NCBI GenBank assembly: GCA_965204525.1
Contig: OZ241994.1
Coordinates: 992,001 to 1,056,000 of the forward strand
DNA length: 64,000 nt
Direction: 5' to 3'
Source: Bin5 sp965204525
GTDB taxonomy: Bacteria > Chloroflexota > Anaerolineae > Caldilineales > Caldilineaceae
In this document: positions 35,652 to 45,161 of the stretch, one piece after another
Position numbering within the stretch: the first letter of the stretch is position 1
How the letters are laid out: the number at the start of each line of letters is the position of its first letter
Translations under genes and position numbers: made by a program
The notes under the pieces: model-generated
Told to the model about the DNA's origin: nothing
Database searches by the model: none
Seen by the model: the letters and a program-made list of their open reading frames with translations, nothing else

Positions 35652-37019
35652 TCAAACGTCTTCATTCTCCAGATCAGCCGGAACCGGGCCGACTTCCGGC
35701 AATTCAACCAGTACAGAATCCACGGCCCGCCCGGCCACTTGCTCGACAATGTAGCGCACGCCGTTCAACTCCACGACATCGCCTACCGCAGGGATACGCC
35801 CCAGGCGCGACATGATCAGGCCGCCGACAGTATCAACCTCTTCTTCGTCGTAATCGATGTCAAAATGCTGGTTCAGTTCGTCCAGTAGTAAAGAGCCGTC
35901 CACCCGCAGGCGCCTCTCGCTCACAATCTCAAAAGGCGCCCGCTCGGCGTCAAATTCGTCCTGAATTTCGCCGACGACCTCCTCCAGCAGGTCCTCGAAA
36001 GTAACAATACCGGCCGTTCCGCCGAACTCGTCGATTACAACCGCCAGCGCGCCTTTCTCCGCGCGAAAGCGACCGAGCATCTGATCCAAAGAGAGCGTTT
36101 CAGGTACGACGATCACCGGCCGGCTCTGCGCCATCTTGCGCAGGTCGAGCGGCCCTCCATCGGTGCCCCTTTGCAGGTGGCGGGCCAGGTCCTTGACGTG
36201 GAAAAAGCCGCGGATCTGGTCCAGGTCACCATCATAGATGGGGTAGCGCGAGTGATGGGATGCACAGACGAGTTGCAATATGGCGCGTTCACTTTCATCG
36301 ACAGAAATGCCTTCTATGCGCGTGCGCGGGGTCATGACCTGTCCAACGGTCCGCTCTCTCATGTCGAGGATGTTCTCGATATAGAGTTGCTCCGACGGCG
36401 CGATCAGCCCTTCCTCGGAGCTTTCTTCGACAATCATCTCGAGATCCTGCGGCGAGACCATGTGGTCGTGAGCGCTCCGTTCAGGCACGCCGCAGGCACG
36501 GGTTATGGCGCGTGCAATCACGTTCAGCACAAAAATGGCCGGAGAAAAGACGCGCTCGATGAACCAGACAGGGCCGATTACGCGTAGAGCGGTGGATTCC
36601 GGCGCCTGCAAGGCCAGGGATTTGGGCATCACTTCGCCCAGGACTACGTGCAGATAGGTCATTACACCGATCGCGAGTACCAGAGCTGCGCTGTGTGCCG
36701 CAGCGACGCTGATCAGGCCCCTTTCCACGCCATAGTGTTCCAGTAGCGAGAGGATCCATTCTGCGATCGTATGTTCGCCGTACATGCCCAGCCCCAGGCT
36801 GGAAAGGGTTATGCCCAGCTGCGCCATGATAATGAAGCGGGTCTGCCCGGTTGGATCGGTCAGAACGCGCATCACTTTGGCGGCCGAGGATGAACCTTCA
36901 TTGGCCAGCTGGGACATTCGGGCCCTGGAAGAGGCAACCACCGCGAACTCCACGGCGACAAAGAGGCCGTTGAAGAAGATGAGAGCAGCGATGATCGCAA
37001 CGGGAAGCAGGTATTCCAC
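35652..37019 (-). CDS. CorC/HlyC-type membrane protein with CNNM, CBS and transporter-associated domains
   Basis: A 455-residue protein of the hemolysin C/CorC family, linked to divalent cation (magnesium or cobalt) homeostasis. It has an N-terminal CNNM (DUF21) membrane domain with about four helices (FFNGLFVAVEFAVV at the start), two CBS domains around residues 210-340 (MTPRTRIEGI, VVIDEFGGTAGIVTFEDLLEE), and a C-terminal CorC_HlyC domain with VGGLIMSRLGRIP. The start is GTG. It lies 61 bases downstream of a paralogue on the same strand, probably one transcript. Confidence 0.92.
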   Translation of the reverse strand: MEYLLPVAIIAALIFFNGLFVAVEFAVVASSRARMSQLANEGSSSAAKVMRVLTDPTGQTRFIIMAQLGITLSSLGLGMYGEHTIAEWILSLLEHYGVERGLISVAAAHSAALVLAIGVMTYLHVVLGEVMPKSLALQAPESTALRVIGPVWFIERVFSPAIFVLNVIARAITRACGVPERSAHDHMVSPQDLEMIVEESSEEGLIAPSEQLYIENILDMRERTVGQVMTPRTRIEGISVDESERAILQLVCASHHSRYPIYDGDLDQIRGFFHVKDLARHLQRGTDGGPLDLRKMAQSRPVIVVPETLSLDQMLGRFRAEKGALAVVIDEFGGTAGIVTFEDLLEEVVGEIQDEFDAERAPFEIVSERRLRVDGSLLLDELNQHFDIDYDEEEVDTVGGLIMSRLGRIPAVGDVVELNGVRYIVEQVAGRAVDSVLVELPEVGPVPADLENEDV

Positions 37020-37080
37020 TCGGTCTACTCCGCCTTGGCTTCGATAACTTTGCTTTGCCCGAATTCAGTTCGCGAGGACA

Positions 37081-38463
37081 CTATTTGGGCTGACCTCCCG
37101 GTCGAGGCAGGTTTGCTTCTACACCGGGCGGAAGAGCCACACTGACCTGAGAGACTGCGTAGCCAGATACCTCTTCCACCCGGAACTCGAAATCCTGTAA
37201 GCGCACTACCTGACCTTGTTCAGGAATTGCACCCAGTTCGGCAAGGATTGCGCCTCCCAGAGTGTCGACGTCATCAAATTCAAGTTCTGATCCCAGTAGG
37301 TGGGAAAGACTTTCCAAGTCGACGTCGCCCGCGAGATGCAGACGCCCATCGCTTGCCAGCGCCACTTCCTGACTGTCAGCATCAAACTCGTCGGCAATGT
37401 CTCCGAATATCTCCTCGATCAGGTCTTCAAACGTGACGATGCCGGCGGTCCCACCGTACTCATCGATGACTACCGCCAAATGGAAGTGCTCGGCCTGAAG
37501 TTGGCGAAACACGTTGAACACTGATGCCGATTCCGGCACATAAGGTGGAACTCGCATCACGTCGCGAACGCTCTCGCCCTTGCTCCATGATCCAGTTGCG
37601 CTTCCGTCTGTTTCCGGTTCGGATCCAATTTCCAGGCAAAGCAGGTCTTTCAGGTGGACCACGCCGACGATATTGTCGACGGTTCCCTCATACAAGGGGA
37701 GCCGGGAGTGACTCGATTCCGCCAGCAGGCGCAGAAGGTCGGCCGCGGGCAGATCCACCGGCGCGGCCAGCAACTGGGTGCGGGGGACGATCACGTGCCG
37801 CAAGGAACGCTGACGCAGCTGCAGTGTTTTCTCCAGCAGCTCGGTTTCGCCCTCCTGCAGCACGCCCCCTGCGCCGCTCTCCTGCACCATCATCAGGATC
37901 TCTTCAGGTGCGTGGATGTGAAAGCCCTCGGATACAGCCCGCAGGCCGACCAGCCGAAGGAACAGCCGGCCGCTGCCGTTGAAAAACCAGATCAGAGGGT
38001 GCAAGAGGACCATCGCCCAGTTTACGGGAGAAACGAGCAAGAGAGCCGTCGGCTCGGGAAACTGTATGCCGACTGTTTTGGGAGCGAGTTCACTCAACGC
38101 TACCTGGATTACGGTAAGTACAACGAGAACGCCGGTCGCGGCGATCGAAACGGCTGCGGCCTGGGAAACCACGCCTGAACCGGTCAGCAGCGGTTCCACC
38201 AGAGGCGTGATCACCGCCTTGCCGTAGTATCCCAACATCAGACTGGAGAGGGTGATGCCCAGCTGACAAGCGGCAATGTAGTTATCGAGTTGATTTGGAC
38301 TTTCCAGAATCGGCATCAGAAGCTTCGCCGGCCGGCTGCCGGTTGCCGCTTCCTGGGCGATGCGCGCGCGGCGTGCTCCGACCGTGCCGATTTCGGCGGC
38401 GACAAAGAGACCGTTCAACGCGATCAGGATAAAGACTGTCAAGAATACGAAGACTATAACCAT
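37081..38463 (-). CDS. CorC/HlyC-type membrane protein with CNNM, CBS and transporter-associated domains (paralogue)
   Basis: Same architecture as the following gene, 460 residues: CNNM membrane domain beginning VFLTVFILIALNGLFVAAEI, CBS pair with IVPRTQLLAAPV and VVIDEYGGTAGIVTFEDLIEE, then a C-terminal CorC_HlyC domain with LGGAILAELGAIP. The two copies are a tandem duplication that has diverged considerably outside these motifs. Tandem CorC-like pairs are common in bacteria. Confidence 0.92.
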   Translation of the reverse strand: MVIVFVFLTVFILIALNGLFVAAEIGTVGARRARIAQEAATGSRPAKLLMPILESPNQLDNYIAACQLGITLSSLMLGYYGKAVITPLVEPLLTGSGVVSQAAAVSIAATGVLVVLTVIQVALSELAPKTVGIQFPEPTALLLVSPVNWAMVLLHPLIWFFNGSGRLFLRLVGLRAVSEGFHIHAPEEILMMVQESGAGGVLQEGETELLEKTLQLRQRSLRHVIVPRTQLLAAPVDLPAADLLRLLAESSHSRLPLYEGTVDNIVGVVHLKDLLCLEIGSEPETDGSATGSWSKGESVRDVMRVPPYVPESASVFNVFRQLQAEHFHLAVVIDEYGGTAGIVTFEDLIEEIFGDIADEFDADSQEVALASDGRLHLAGDVDLESLSHLLGSELEFDDVDTLGGAILAELGAIPEQGQVVRLQDFEFRVEEVSGYAVSQVSVALPPGVEANLPRPGGQPK

Positions 38464-38887
38464 TGAAGGAACCGGGTACTGGCTGTCTGGAAGAGTTCTC
38501 TACCTATTGTAGACGCTTTCAGCGTGATCAACGTTCACTGCGCTGGAAAAGATGAGTCAACACTGACCGTTGGATTGGCATGACGGGGATTTGCGAACTG
38601 CAAGGACCCATCGATCGTCTCGGGAATTGCCTTACTTCGGCAGCGCATGAGAACTGTTTCCTGAGGTAGTTTGGTTCACTCTCTGCACGTGCAGTATGAT
38701 TGGCGCGCATCCGACGGTCCACTTTCCGGCGCCAGTGACATGTCAGAGTTGGTGACGTACGTCAAAGGCCCGGAAAGGGCGACCTTTTTACCGACTCGGA
38801 AACACGGAGCGCTTGTTCGTGGATCAAGCCGCAGAGCCGATTCCGCCTCCATTGGCGGATCAACCCAGCCACGCAGAGGAGTCATCA
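38464..38887. other. Divergent intergenic region, CorC genes and UbiA gene
   Basis: About 420 bases without a gene. On the plus strand it holds a promoter-like pair at 38671-38700 around a perfect palindrome. Near the CorC side a second palindrome ACGCTttcAGCGT lies at 38513-38525 beside a minus-strand TACAAT, but no matching -35 hexamer is present. Confidence 0.45.
38671..38700 (+). promoter_or_regulatory. Candidate promoter with operator-like palindrome upstream of UbiA gene
   Basis: TTGGTT (38671-38676), 18-base spacer, TATGAT (38695-38700). The spacer contains the perfect 12-base palindrome CTGCACGTGCAG (38683-38694), suitable for a repressor. The leader to the start codon would be about 180 bases. 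Confidence 0.4.
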
Positions 38888-39775
38888 TTGACCACAGGCC
38901 GGCGCCTATTGTACCTGTTGCGGACCATGCGCCCCAAACAGTGGACGAAGAACGGTTTCGTCCTGGTAGGGCTTGTCTTCGACGGCAAACTGCTGGAACT
39001 GCCGCTTACCCTGACCGCGCTATGGACGCTCGTGTGCTTCTGCCTGGTTTCGAGCAGTGCCTATATTCTCAACGACCTGATCGACATTGAGCGGGACCGT
39101 CACCATCCTCGTAAACGGCTGCGGCCGCTTGCAAGCGGCCAGCTCAACCCGGGGCTCGCCAAGTCAGCAATGTTCGTCCTCGCCGTTGCCGGCGTTCTTG
39201 GGGCCGGAACGACGAACATCTACGTCGGGCTGACGCTGGCGGCCTACCTGCTTCTGAACGCAGCCTACTGCGGCTATCTCAAGAACCTGGTAATCATCGA
39301 CGCGATGATGATTGCGGTGTTCTTCGTCCTCCGAGTTGCGGCCGGCTCGATAGCAGTGGAAGTGAGCGCTTTCAGCCCCTGGCTCTACATTTGCGTCAGC
39401 CTCCTGGCTCTCTTTATCGTGTTTGGCAAACGCCGTCACGAAATTGTCCTCTTGAGAGAGGCTGCATCCGGCCACCGTACAAGCCTCAAGCAGTACAACC
39501 TGCCTTTTCTGGATCAGGTCATCGGCGTTGTTACGACAAGCGGGCTGATCAGCTACACATTCTACAGCTTTGAGGCCGAGACCGCGCTGGCCTACCCTTT
39601 ACGAATGATGCTGACCGTCCCGCTTATCGTATTCGTTGTTTTTCGTTATCTCTACCTGATTCACGTTGAGCAGCGGGGAGGCGCGCCGGACGACCTGCTG
39701 TTTGCAGATCGTCCACTGCTGGCGGCTGTTATCCTGTGGGTCCTCTCAGTGGTGGCGGTCATCTACTTGCGGTAA
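38888..39775 (+). CDS. UbiA-family prenyltransferase, decaprenyl-phosphate phosphoribosyltransferase-like
   Basis: Polytopic membrane enzyme, about 295 residues, with the aspartate motif NDLIDIERDRHHPRKRLRPL, whose DRxHPxKxxRP form is characteristic of the subgroup that transfers phosphoribose to polyprenyl phosphate (Rv3806c/UbiA of mycobacteria) rather than quinone enzymes. The early RPKQWTKN and later FGKRRHEIVLL also fit. TTG at 38888 is preferred because AGAGGAG ends six bases before it; TTG at 38813 is an alternative. The product would supply precursors for arabinofuranose-containing glycans. Confidence 0.8.
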   Translation: MTTGRRLLYLLRTMRPKQWTKNGFVLVGLVFDGKLLELPLTLTALWTLVCFCLVSSSAYILNDLIDIERDRHHPRKRLRPLASGQLNPGLAKSAMFVLAVAGVLGAGTTNIYVGLTLAAYLLLNAAYCGYLKNLVIIDAMMIAVFFVLRVAAGSIAVEVSAFSPWLYICVSLLALFIVFGKRRHEIVLLREAASGHRTSLKQYNLPFLDQVIGVVTTSGLISYTFYSFEAETALAYPLRMMLTVPLIVFVVFRYLYLIHVEQRGGAPDDLLFADRPLLAAVILWVLSVVAVIYLR

Positions 39776-39814
39776 GATGCGGTTAGATTGTCCGGACCGG
39801 ACGCCGAACCCATC

Positions 39815-41719
39815 CTAGTCGCCCTCTTCGACGAACTGGGCCCAGGCGCCTTCCATGCCCTCGCTGGTTACTCCATAGAAGACGCGCAGAGCAGAACCTT
39901 CGCGCAGGGCCAAATCAAAACGTCTCTTGCCGGCCCGTTTCCCGGAACGGATGTAGCCGACATTCTTTTTCCACCGGATCTGGTCATTCTTGACCGGGCT
40001 GTCTTCATATTGGGCGATTGCGTAGTTCCACAGCTTGCGGGCCCCCTTCCGGGTAACATTGCCTACGCTACGTTGATTCCGCAGGTTGCGCACAACGTAG
40101 TAGGCCGTTCCGCCACGCGTTTCGCTGCTAACGATTTCAACGCCATCCTGGGGAAGATAGAAGGGGTCATCTGATTCGGAAGAGCCATGCTTGCCGCCGC
40201 CGCTCGACACTCCGGAACTCCCGGCCTTGTTGCCGTCAGACTCTCCGTCTCCAGCGGGATCTGTTGAGGCAGACGCGTCGTCGGCATCCCCGCTGTCGAC
40301 AAGGTCCGAGCTGAGTCCAACGCTCTCCAGGACCAGCGCCACGATCTCATCGCGCAGTGCAAGACTCGTTTCCGCGTCATTGCGCACGTAGAACTTGGAG
40401 CCGTCCAGGCAATAGGGCTTTGAATCACCTGCGTCAACACCGATGCGGAGTACCTCTCCGCCGCTATTGGCCAGTATTTCGAAACGGGCCTCGAGAGGAG
40501 GGGTAAGCCGTTCCGAAAGGGCCTGTTGAAGCTCCGTTTGGACCTGTTTGGAAGCCGCCAGCCCCTTTACCCGGCCCTTACGTGCGCTGGCTCCGACGAA
40601 AATTGTGCCGCCGTCTGTGTTGGCAAACGCGCACAGGTCGGCGAGGACCACGGTCTGCCTTCCTCCCTTTTTGTTTGCCGACTCGTGGAAGCTCTGCGTC
40701 TGGTTGGGGCCTTCCGCCCTGGCCGCAGCCAGATGGTCGACCTCCTTTTCCGGCGCCCGAAAGGGACGCGTGCGGTCAAAAAACCGGCTGGCGAACAACT
40801 CTCTGATGGCGTCAAAGGTAGGTTCGGGCAGAAGCAGCTCCGTTGCCCGCTCGCCGAGTCCGAGGCGCCGGCTGTTGCGTGGATCGTTGTTCAGCCGGTG
40901 GGCGTCGCTGCCCTGGATGCAATGCATCTTGCGGGGATACTCGGTCTTGGAGCCGTTGAAAAAACGGGCGGTCGCTCTGCGGCTGCGGCTCTCCAGATCG
41001 GTGACTTCAAGCGCGCTGAGGTTTTCGTCCTGGGTGTAGGCAATCTTTGTCTGACCGCCAAAGGGGAAGTTGCGCATGGCTACGCCGTTCGTGCTATTGG
41101 CGTGGGCAGCGATCGCGATACCGCCGGAATCAACGATAGTTTCGTAGGCGGACGTCACATCGGTGCTCGCGCCCGTCTCGGTGGAGCCGGCGAGCAGCCT
41201 GTCTTCCGGAACATTCAAACGCAGGAGGGTATGCTCCAATTTGCGGACCGACGTGTCAGGAGGGTAGATGGCAAGAATGTGGAATCCAAACGTTGCGGTA
41301 AATTCGAAGCCTGGCAGGATGACGATTTCGTTGGCGAGTTTCAGCCACTGTTCCAGATTGCTTCGCTCTTCAGGCGTAAGCCGGTCTTCTTCCTTGAGGC
41401 GTGTGAGCCACTCAATCTCCCGGCGAATTGCCGCTACGCCGGCAACTGTATTGTGGTCGGTGATGGCGACGACGTCCAACCCTCTCTCGCGAGCGGTCGT
41501 CAACCACTGCAGGTAACTGATGCCGGGCTCTTCGTAGTCGTTCGAGGCCGGTGTGTGCGTGTGCAGATCCGCCTTGTACCAGCGCAATTTGCCCCCGCTC
41601 TGCCGGCCCTTCGCCTGGGATTGCGCCCCGTCTCTAGTGGCTGACTGACTCCCCGCATCGCCTGATCTCGATTGTCTGGCCGACTGGCCGCCAGCTCTTG
41701 TCCTTCTTCTTCTGCTCAT
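39815..41719 (-). CDS. PHP-domain phosphoesterase fused to an AlbA_2 (Schlafen-type) domain
   Basis: A 634-residue fusion. Residues 1-45 are Arg/Ser/Gln-rich. Residues 47-330 form a PHP domain with metal motifs DLHTHTP (His53, His55), AITDHNT (Asp88, His89), AIAAHAN and QGSDAHRL. Residues 340-470 match the AlbA_2/divergent AAA_4 domain (CAFANTDGGTIFVGAS, then SKFYVRNDAET). A Ser/Asp/Gly-rich linker leads to an unrecognised basic C-terminal domain of about 110 residues. The PHP part should hydrolyse phosphate esters, perhaps of nucleic acid. It follows lon by 41 bases on the same strand and may be cotranscribed. A DNA/RNA-processing or defence role is possible but unproven. Confidence 0.82.
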   Translation of the reverse strand: MSRRRRTRAGGQSARQSRSGDAGSQSATRDGAQSQAKGRQSGGKLRWYKADLHTHTPASNDYEEPGISYLQWLTTARERGLDVVAITDHNTVAGVAAIRREIEWLTRLKEEDRLTPEERSNLEQWLKLANEIVILPGFEFTATFGFHILAIYPPDTSVRKLEHTLLRLNVPEDRLLAGSTETGASTDVTSAYETIVDSGGIAIAAHANSTNGVAMRNFPFGGQTKIAYTQDENLSALEVTDLESRSRRATARFFNGSKTEYPRKMHCIQGSDAHRLNNDPRNSRRLGLGERATELLLPEPTFDAIRELFASRFFDRTRPFRAPEKEVDHLAAARAEGPNQTQSFHESANKKGGRQTVVLADLCAFANTDGGTIFVGASARKGRVKGLAASKQVQTELQQALSERLTPPLEARFEILANSGGEVLRIGVDAGDSKPYCLDGSKFYVRNDAETSLALRDEIVALVLESVGLSSDLVDSGDADDASASTDPAGDGESDGNKAGSSGVSSGGGKHGSSESDDPFYLPQDGVEIVSSETRGGTAYYVVRNLRNQRSVGNVTRKGARKLWNYAIAQYEDSPVKNDQIRWKKNVGYIRSGKRAGKRRFDLALREGSALRVFYGVTSEGMEGAWAQFVEEGD

Positions 41720-41760
41720 TGGCTATTCTCTATCTCTTTATTTGCCGTTCCCGAAACGGA

Positions 41761-44628
41761 TCAACTGGCGCGCGATGCGTACTCCAACCGTTCCAACAGT
41801 TCCTCATCATCTTCGCCATCAGGCTGTTCATGGTCCGGGTCCGGCATGTCGGTGGAAAGGGATTCGACCGGCGCCGCAGGCGCTGCTTGGAGCGCCGTAT
41901 CCAGTACCTCGTCAACCGTTTCCACCGGGATGAATTTCATCTGTTCCCGCACGTTGTCCGGCAGATCTTCCAGGTCTGCCTCATTGGCCGCAGGCATGAT
42001 AACCGTCCCGAGGCCCGCTCTGGCTGCGGCCAGCACCTTCTCCTTCAAACCGCCGATCCGAAGTACCTTGCCGCGCAATGTCACCTCTCCGGTCATGCCG
42101 ATATCGGGGTCAACCGACTTGCCCGTCAGCAGGCTGGCAATGGCCGTCACCATGGTAACGCCGGCACTGGGACCGTCCTTGGGCAGCGCGCCTTCGGGAA
42201 TGTGCAAATGAATGTCGATCTCTTCAAAGAAATCGGGCGGGATATCCAGTTCGCCGGCGCGGCTGCGCACGTAACTCAACGCGGCCTGCGCGCTCTCCTT
42301 CATCACCTCGCCCAACTGTCCGGTGAGCACGAAACCCTTTTTGCCGGGCATCTTCGTTGCTTCAAAAAAGAGTATCTCGCCGCCGGTCATCGTCCAGGAC
42401 AGGCCGACGGCAACACCGGGCATTCTGGTACGGTCTGCAATCTCCTCGCGCTGGAACCGGCGCTTGCCCAGATACTCGACAAGAGAGTCCGGTGTAATAT
42501 GGACGGGTGAGAAGGGCGCCTCAGCCACTGCGCTGAGCTGGGGAAGCGGAGCGGCCGAATTTTTGCCGCCGCTGGACTGGCCGTTGGATGCCAGGCCCTC
42601 CCCGTTCACTGTCGGGTCCTCAAGATAGCTCTGCTGCGGTTGACTATCGTCCAATCCCAAAGGAAGGGGCGGCTGCACCCAGTAGGGTTGCATGGCAGCG
42701 ATCGCGGCGGCGACTTTGCGGCAGATCTTGCCGATTTCACGTTCAAGGTTTCGGACGCCGGCTTCTCGGGTATAGTCGTGAACGATTTTTCGCAAGGCTG
42801 CGTCGTCAAAGACAATCTCCCCCTCTCTGAGACCGTTTTCCCTGATCTGCCGCGCCACAAGGTACTGCTGGGCGATTTTGACCTTTTCGTGCTCAGTGTA
42901 GCTGCTGAGCTGGATGACTTCCATCCGGTCGCGCAGCGGCCCCGGGATCGTATCCAGCACATTGGCGGTGGTGATGAACATGACTTCACTCAGGTCAAAA
43001 GGCACGTCCAGGTAGTGATCCCGAAACTCCCGGTTCTGTTCTGGATCAAGGACTTCCAGCAGCGCGCTGGTCGGATCGCCGCGGAAATCGCGCCCCAGCT
43101 TGTCCACTTCATCGAGCATAAAGACAGGGTTCTTCGATTCGACGCGGCGCAGACTCTGAATGATGCGGCCCGGCATCGATCCGATATAGGTGCGGCGAAA
43201 GCCCCGAATCTCCGCTTCGTCGCGTACGCCTCCAAGAGCCAGCCGCATAAATTTGCGCCCCATGGCGCGGGCGATGCTGATGCCCAGGCTCGTCTTGCCT
43301 ACGCCCGGCGGTCCGACAAAGCAGAGCAGAACGCCTTCGCGCTCGCGACGGATCTTGTCGCGGGCATCCTCTTCCCCGTCTTCCTCACGCTGAGCCTTGC
43401 GGGCCGCACGCAGCTTGCGTACCGCCAGATACTCGACAATGCGATCCTTTATTTCGTCAAGGCCGTAATGATCCTCTTCCAAGACCTCGCGTGCGTGCGT
43501 GATGTCCAGATTGTCCTCTGTCGTCTTCTGCCACGGCAATGAGACCATCAGGTCGAGATAGGTCTTGATGACACTGTACTCTGCCGCCTGAATCGGCATG
43601 CGCCGCATCCGGTTCAGTTCACGCAATGACTCCTTGTGGGCCTCTTCCGGCATACCCGCGGCTTCAATGCGCTCCTCCAACTCGCGGATGTCGGCTTCCT
43701 GCTCATCCTCCTCGCCAAGCTCCTTCTGGATCGCCTTGATCTGTTCACGCAGAAAGAAGTCCTTCTGCATCTTCTCCATTTCGCCCTGGGCCTGAGATTG
43801 AATCTTGTTTCCCAGCTCCATCACGTCGACTTCGTTGTGCAGGAGCTGCGTCAGACGGAGCAGCTTCTCCTGCACGCTATCGGTCTCCAGTATTTCCTGG
43901 GAATCATTCATCTCAAGCCGCATACTGCTGGCGACGAGGTAGGCAAGCTGGCGGGCGTTCTCGACGTTGGCTGCCATAACCGCCAGTTCATCCGGCATCT
44001 GCCCGTCCAACTCGACCAGCCGCCGGAAAAGGTCCTGAACGGCGCGGGCAGAACCGTCGAGTTCCAGGCCCTCTTCCAGCGTTTCGGGCAGCACTTCAAC
44101 GCGGGCGCGCAAATAGGGCTTTTCCTGGATATACTCCTTCAGGCGGATGCGCTCCAGGCCCTGGACGGCCAAACGGATCGTGCCGTCAGGCGCCTTCAGC
44201 ACGCGGTGTACCTGCGCCGCAGTCCCGATCTCATAGATTTGGTCCGGTGACGGCTCTTCGATCGATTCATCCCGGCTTGTTACAAGGGCGATTATGCGGC
44301 TCTGCGGCAGCGAGTCCTCAACCAGCTGAATGCTGCGCTCCTGGCCGATGGTGAGCGGAAGCCACATCATCGGATAGACGACAATGCCCCGCAATGGCAG
44401 TACGGGCAGGTCATCAGCGACGTCACTCAGCGAAGGCTTTTTCGAGCCCTTCTCATCCGATTCGTCCTCCTGGGCACTGCCGTCTTCCACCGGTGGAAGA
44501 TCGATCTCGACCTCGGCCTCAGCCATTGAGGCCTCGCTGACGGAATCTGCCGCCGTCTCTGCCGCGGCGGACTCTTCTTCCTTCTCTGTTTCCTGCTCTT
44601 CTTCTTTCTCTTCGTGTTCCAAACTCAT
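41761..44628 (-). CDS. lon: ATP-dependent protease Lon
   Basis: AAA+ serine protease of about 955 residues that degrades damaged and regulatory proteins. Order: Glu-rich acidic N-terminal tail (about 65 residues), LON substrate-binding domain (LPLRGIVVYPMMWLPLTIGQ), coiled coil, AAA+ with Walker A GPPGVGKTSLG, and the protease domain with catalytic Ser in PKDGPSAGVTM and Lys in RIGGLKEKVLAA. About 60 low-complexity residues, Gly/Ser/Gln/Pro-rich, are inserted between the AAA+ lid and protease domain. ATG at 44628 is chosen; 44679 is possible. Confidence 0.95.
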   Translation of the reverse strand: MSLEHEEKEEEQETEKEEESAAAETAADSVSEASMAEAEVEIDLPPVEDGSAQEDESDEKGSKKPSLSDVADDLPVLPLRGIVVYPMMWLPLTIGQERSIQLVEDSLPQSRIIALVTSRDESIEEPSPDQIYEIGTAAQVHRVLKAPDGTIRLAVQGLERIRLKEYIQEKPYLRARVEVLPETLEEGLELDGSARAVQDLFRRLVELDGQMPDELAVMAANVENARQLAYLVASSMRLEMNDSQEILETDSVQEKLLRLTQLLHNEVDVMELGNKIQSQAQGEMEKMQKDFFLREQIKAIQKELGEEDEQEADIRELEERIEAAGMPEEAHKESLRELNRMRRMPIQAAEYSVIKTYLDLMVSLPWQKTTEDNLDITHAREVLEEDHYGLDEIKDRIVEYLAVRKLRAARKAQREEDGEEDARDKIRREREGVLLCFVGPPGVGKTSLGISIARAMGRKFMRLALGGVRDEAEIRGFRRTYIGSMPGRIIQSLRRVESKNPVFMLDEVDKLGRDFRGDPTSALLEVLDPEQNREFRDHYLDVPFDLSEVMFITTANVLDTIPGPLRDRMEVIQLSSYTEHEKVKIAQQYLVARQIRENGLREGEIVFDDAALRKIVHDYTREAGVRNLEREIGKICRKVAAAIAAMQPYWVQPPLPLGLDDSQPQQSYLEDPTVNGEGLASNGQSSGGKNSAAPLPQLSAVAEAPFSPVHITPDSLVEYLGKRRFQREEIADRTRMPGVAVGLSWTMTGGEILFFEATKMPGKKGFVLTGQLGEVMKESAQAALSYVRSRAGELDIPPDFFEEIDIHLHIPEGALPKDGPSAGVTMVTAIASLLTGKSVDPDIGMTGEVTLRGKVLRIGGLKEKVLAAARAGLGTVIMPAANEADLEDLPDNVREQMKFIPVETVDEVLDTALQAAPAAPVESLSTDMPDPDHEQPDGEDDEELLERLEYASRAS

Positions 44629-45161
44629 GGTCGTCTCAACGCGTCTGAAAGGAATTCCGGCTAACTGTTTTGGCCGCATATGCGTATCAGCAGTATCGAC
44701 TCCTGGCCCCTCTTACGGGTCCTCTCTCAATCGCGGCAGCTATGGACTCCGACCAGTTCCTGCCAAGCTGGGAAACAGTTCGAACATAGTCCCCGAAAAT
44801 TGCCGCGACTTGACGGCCCGAGCCTGACAGGGATCCGGACCGGAAAGATAGCAGAATTGTACCACAGCAACCCCGATTTCAAAGTGGGGCAGCTACCTTT
44901 CTTCGCAAACAGCTGGCCTGTAGCTGCCTGGAAAGTCATTGCAGCGGAACCTCCTGACGGCGAAAGTGTCTCTCAGCGCCCTTCATTCTGCGCTCACTCC
45001 TCTGAACTCATGTCACGAAGAACGGGTTCCCCTCGCCTTGCTTTTCCCCATTTGCCGCCTATGCTACACTGCACGGACCCTGTTGAATTCTGTAGTTTCA
45101 TCATTGACCAATTGTCCGTCACCGGCCTCACTTCAGCCCTTCTCGCAGGCAGGAGAACCCA
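44629..45161. other. Divergent intergenic region, lon and enolase-superfamily gene
   Basis: About 530 bases with no gene. A minus-strand promoter-like pair for lon, TTGAAA (44877-44882) and TACAAT (44856-44861), is spaced 15 bases, short of optimal. No CIRCE or other heat-shock operator was seen. Nothing convincing drives the plus-strand gene. Confidence 0.4.

Noticed and set aside
40526..41644. Open frame of 372 codons on the plus strand
   Set aside because: Antisense to the PHP-AlbA_2 gene and without any family motif.
44615..45161. Search for a CIRCE-type heat-shock operator upstream of lon
   Set aside because: No TTAGCACTC-N9-GAGTGCTAA-like element was found.
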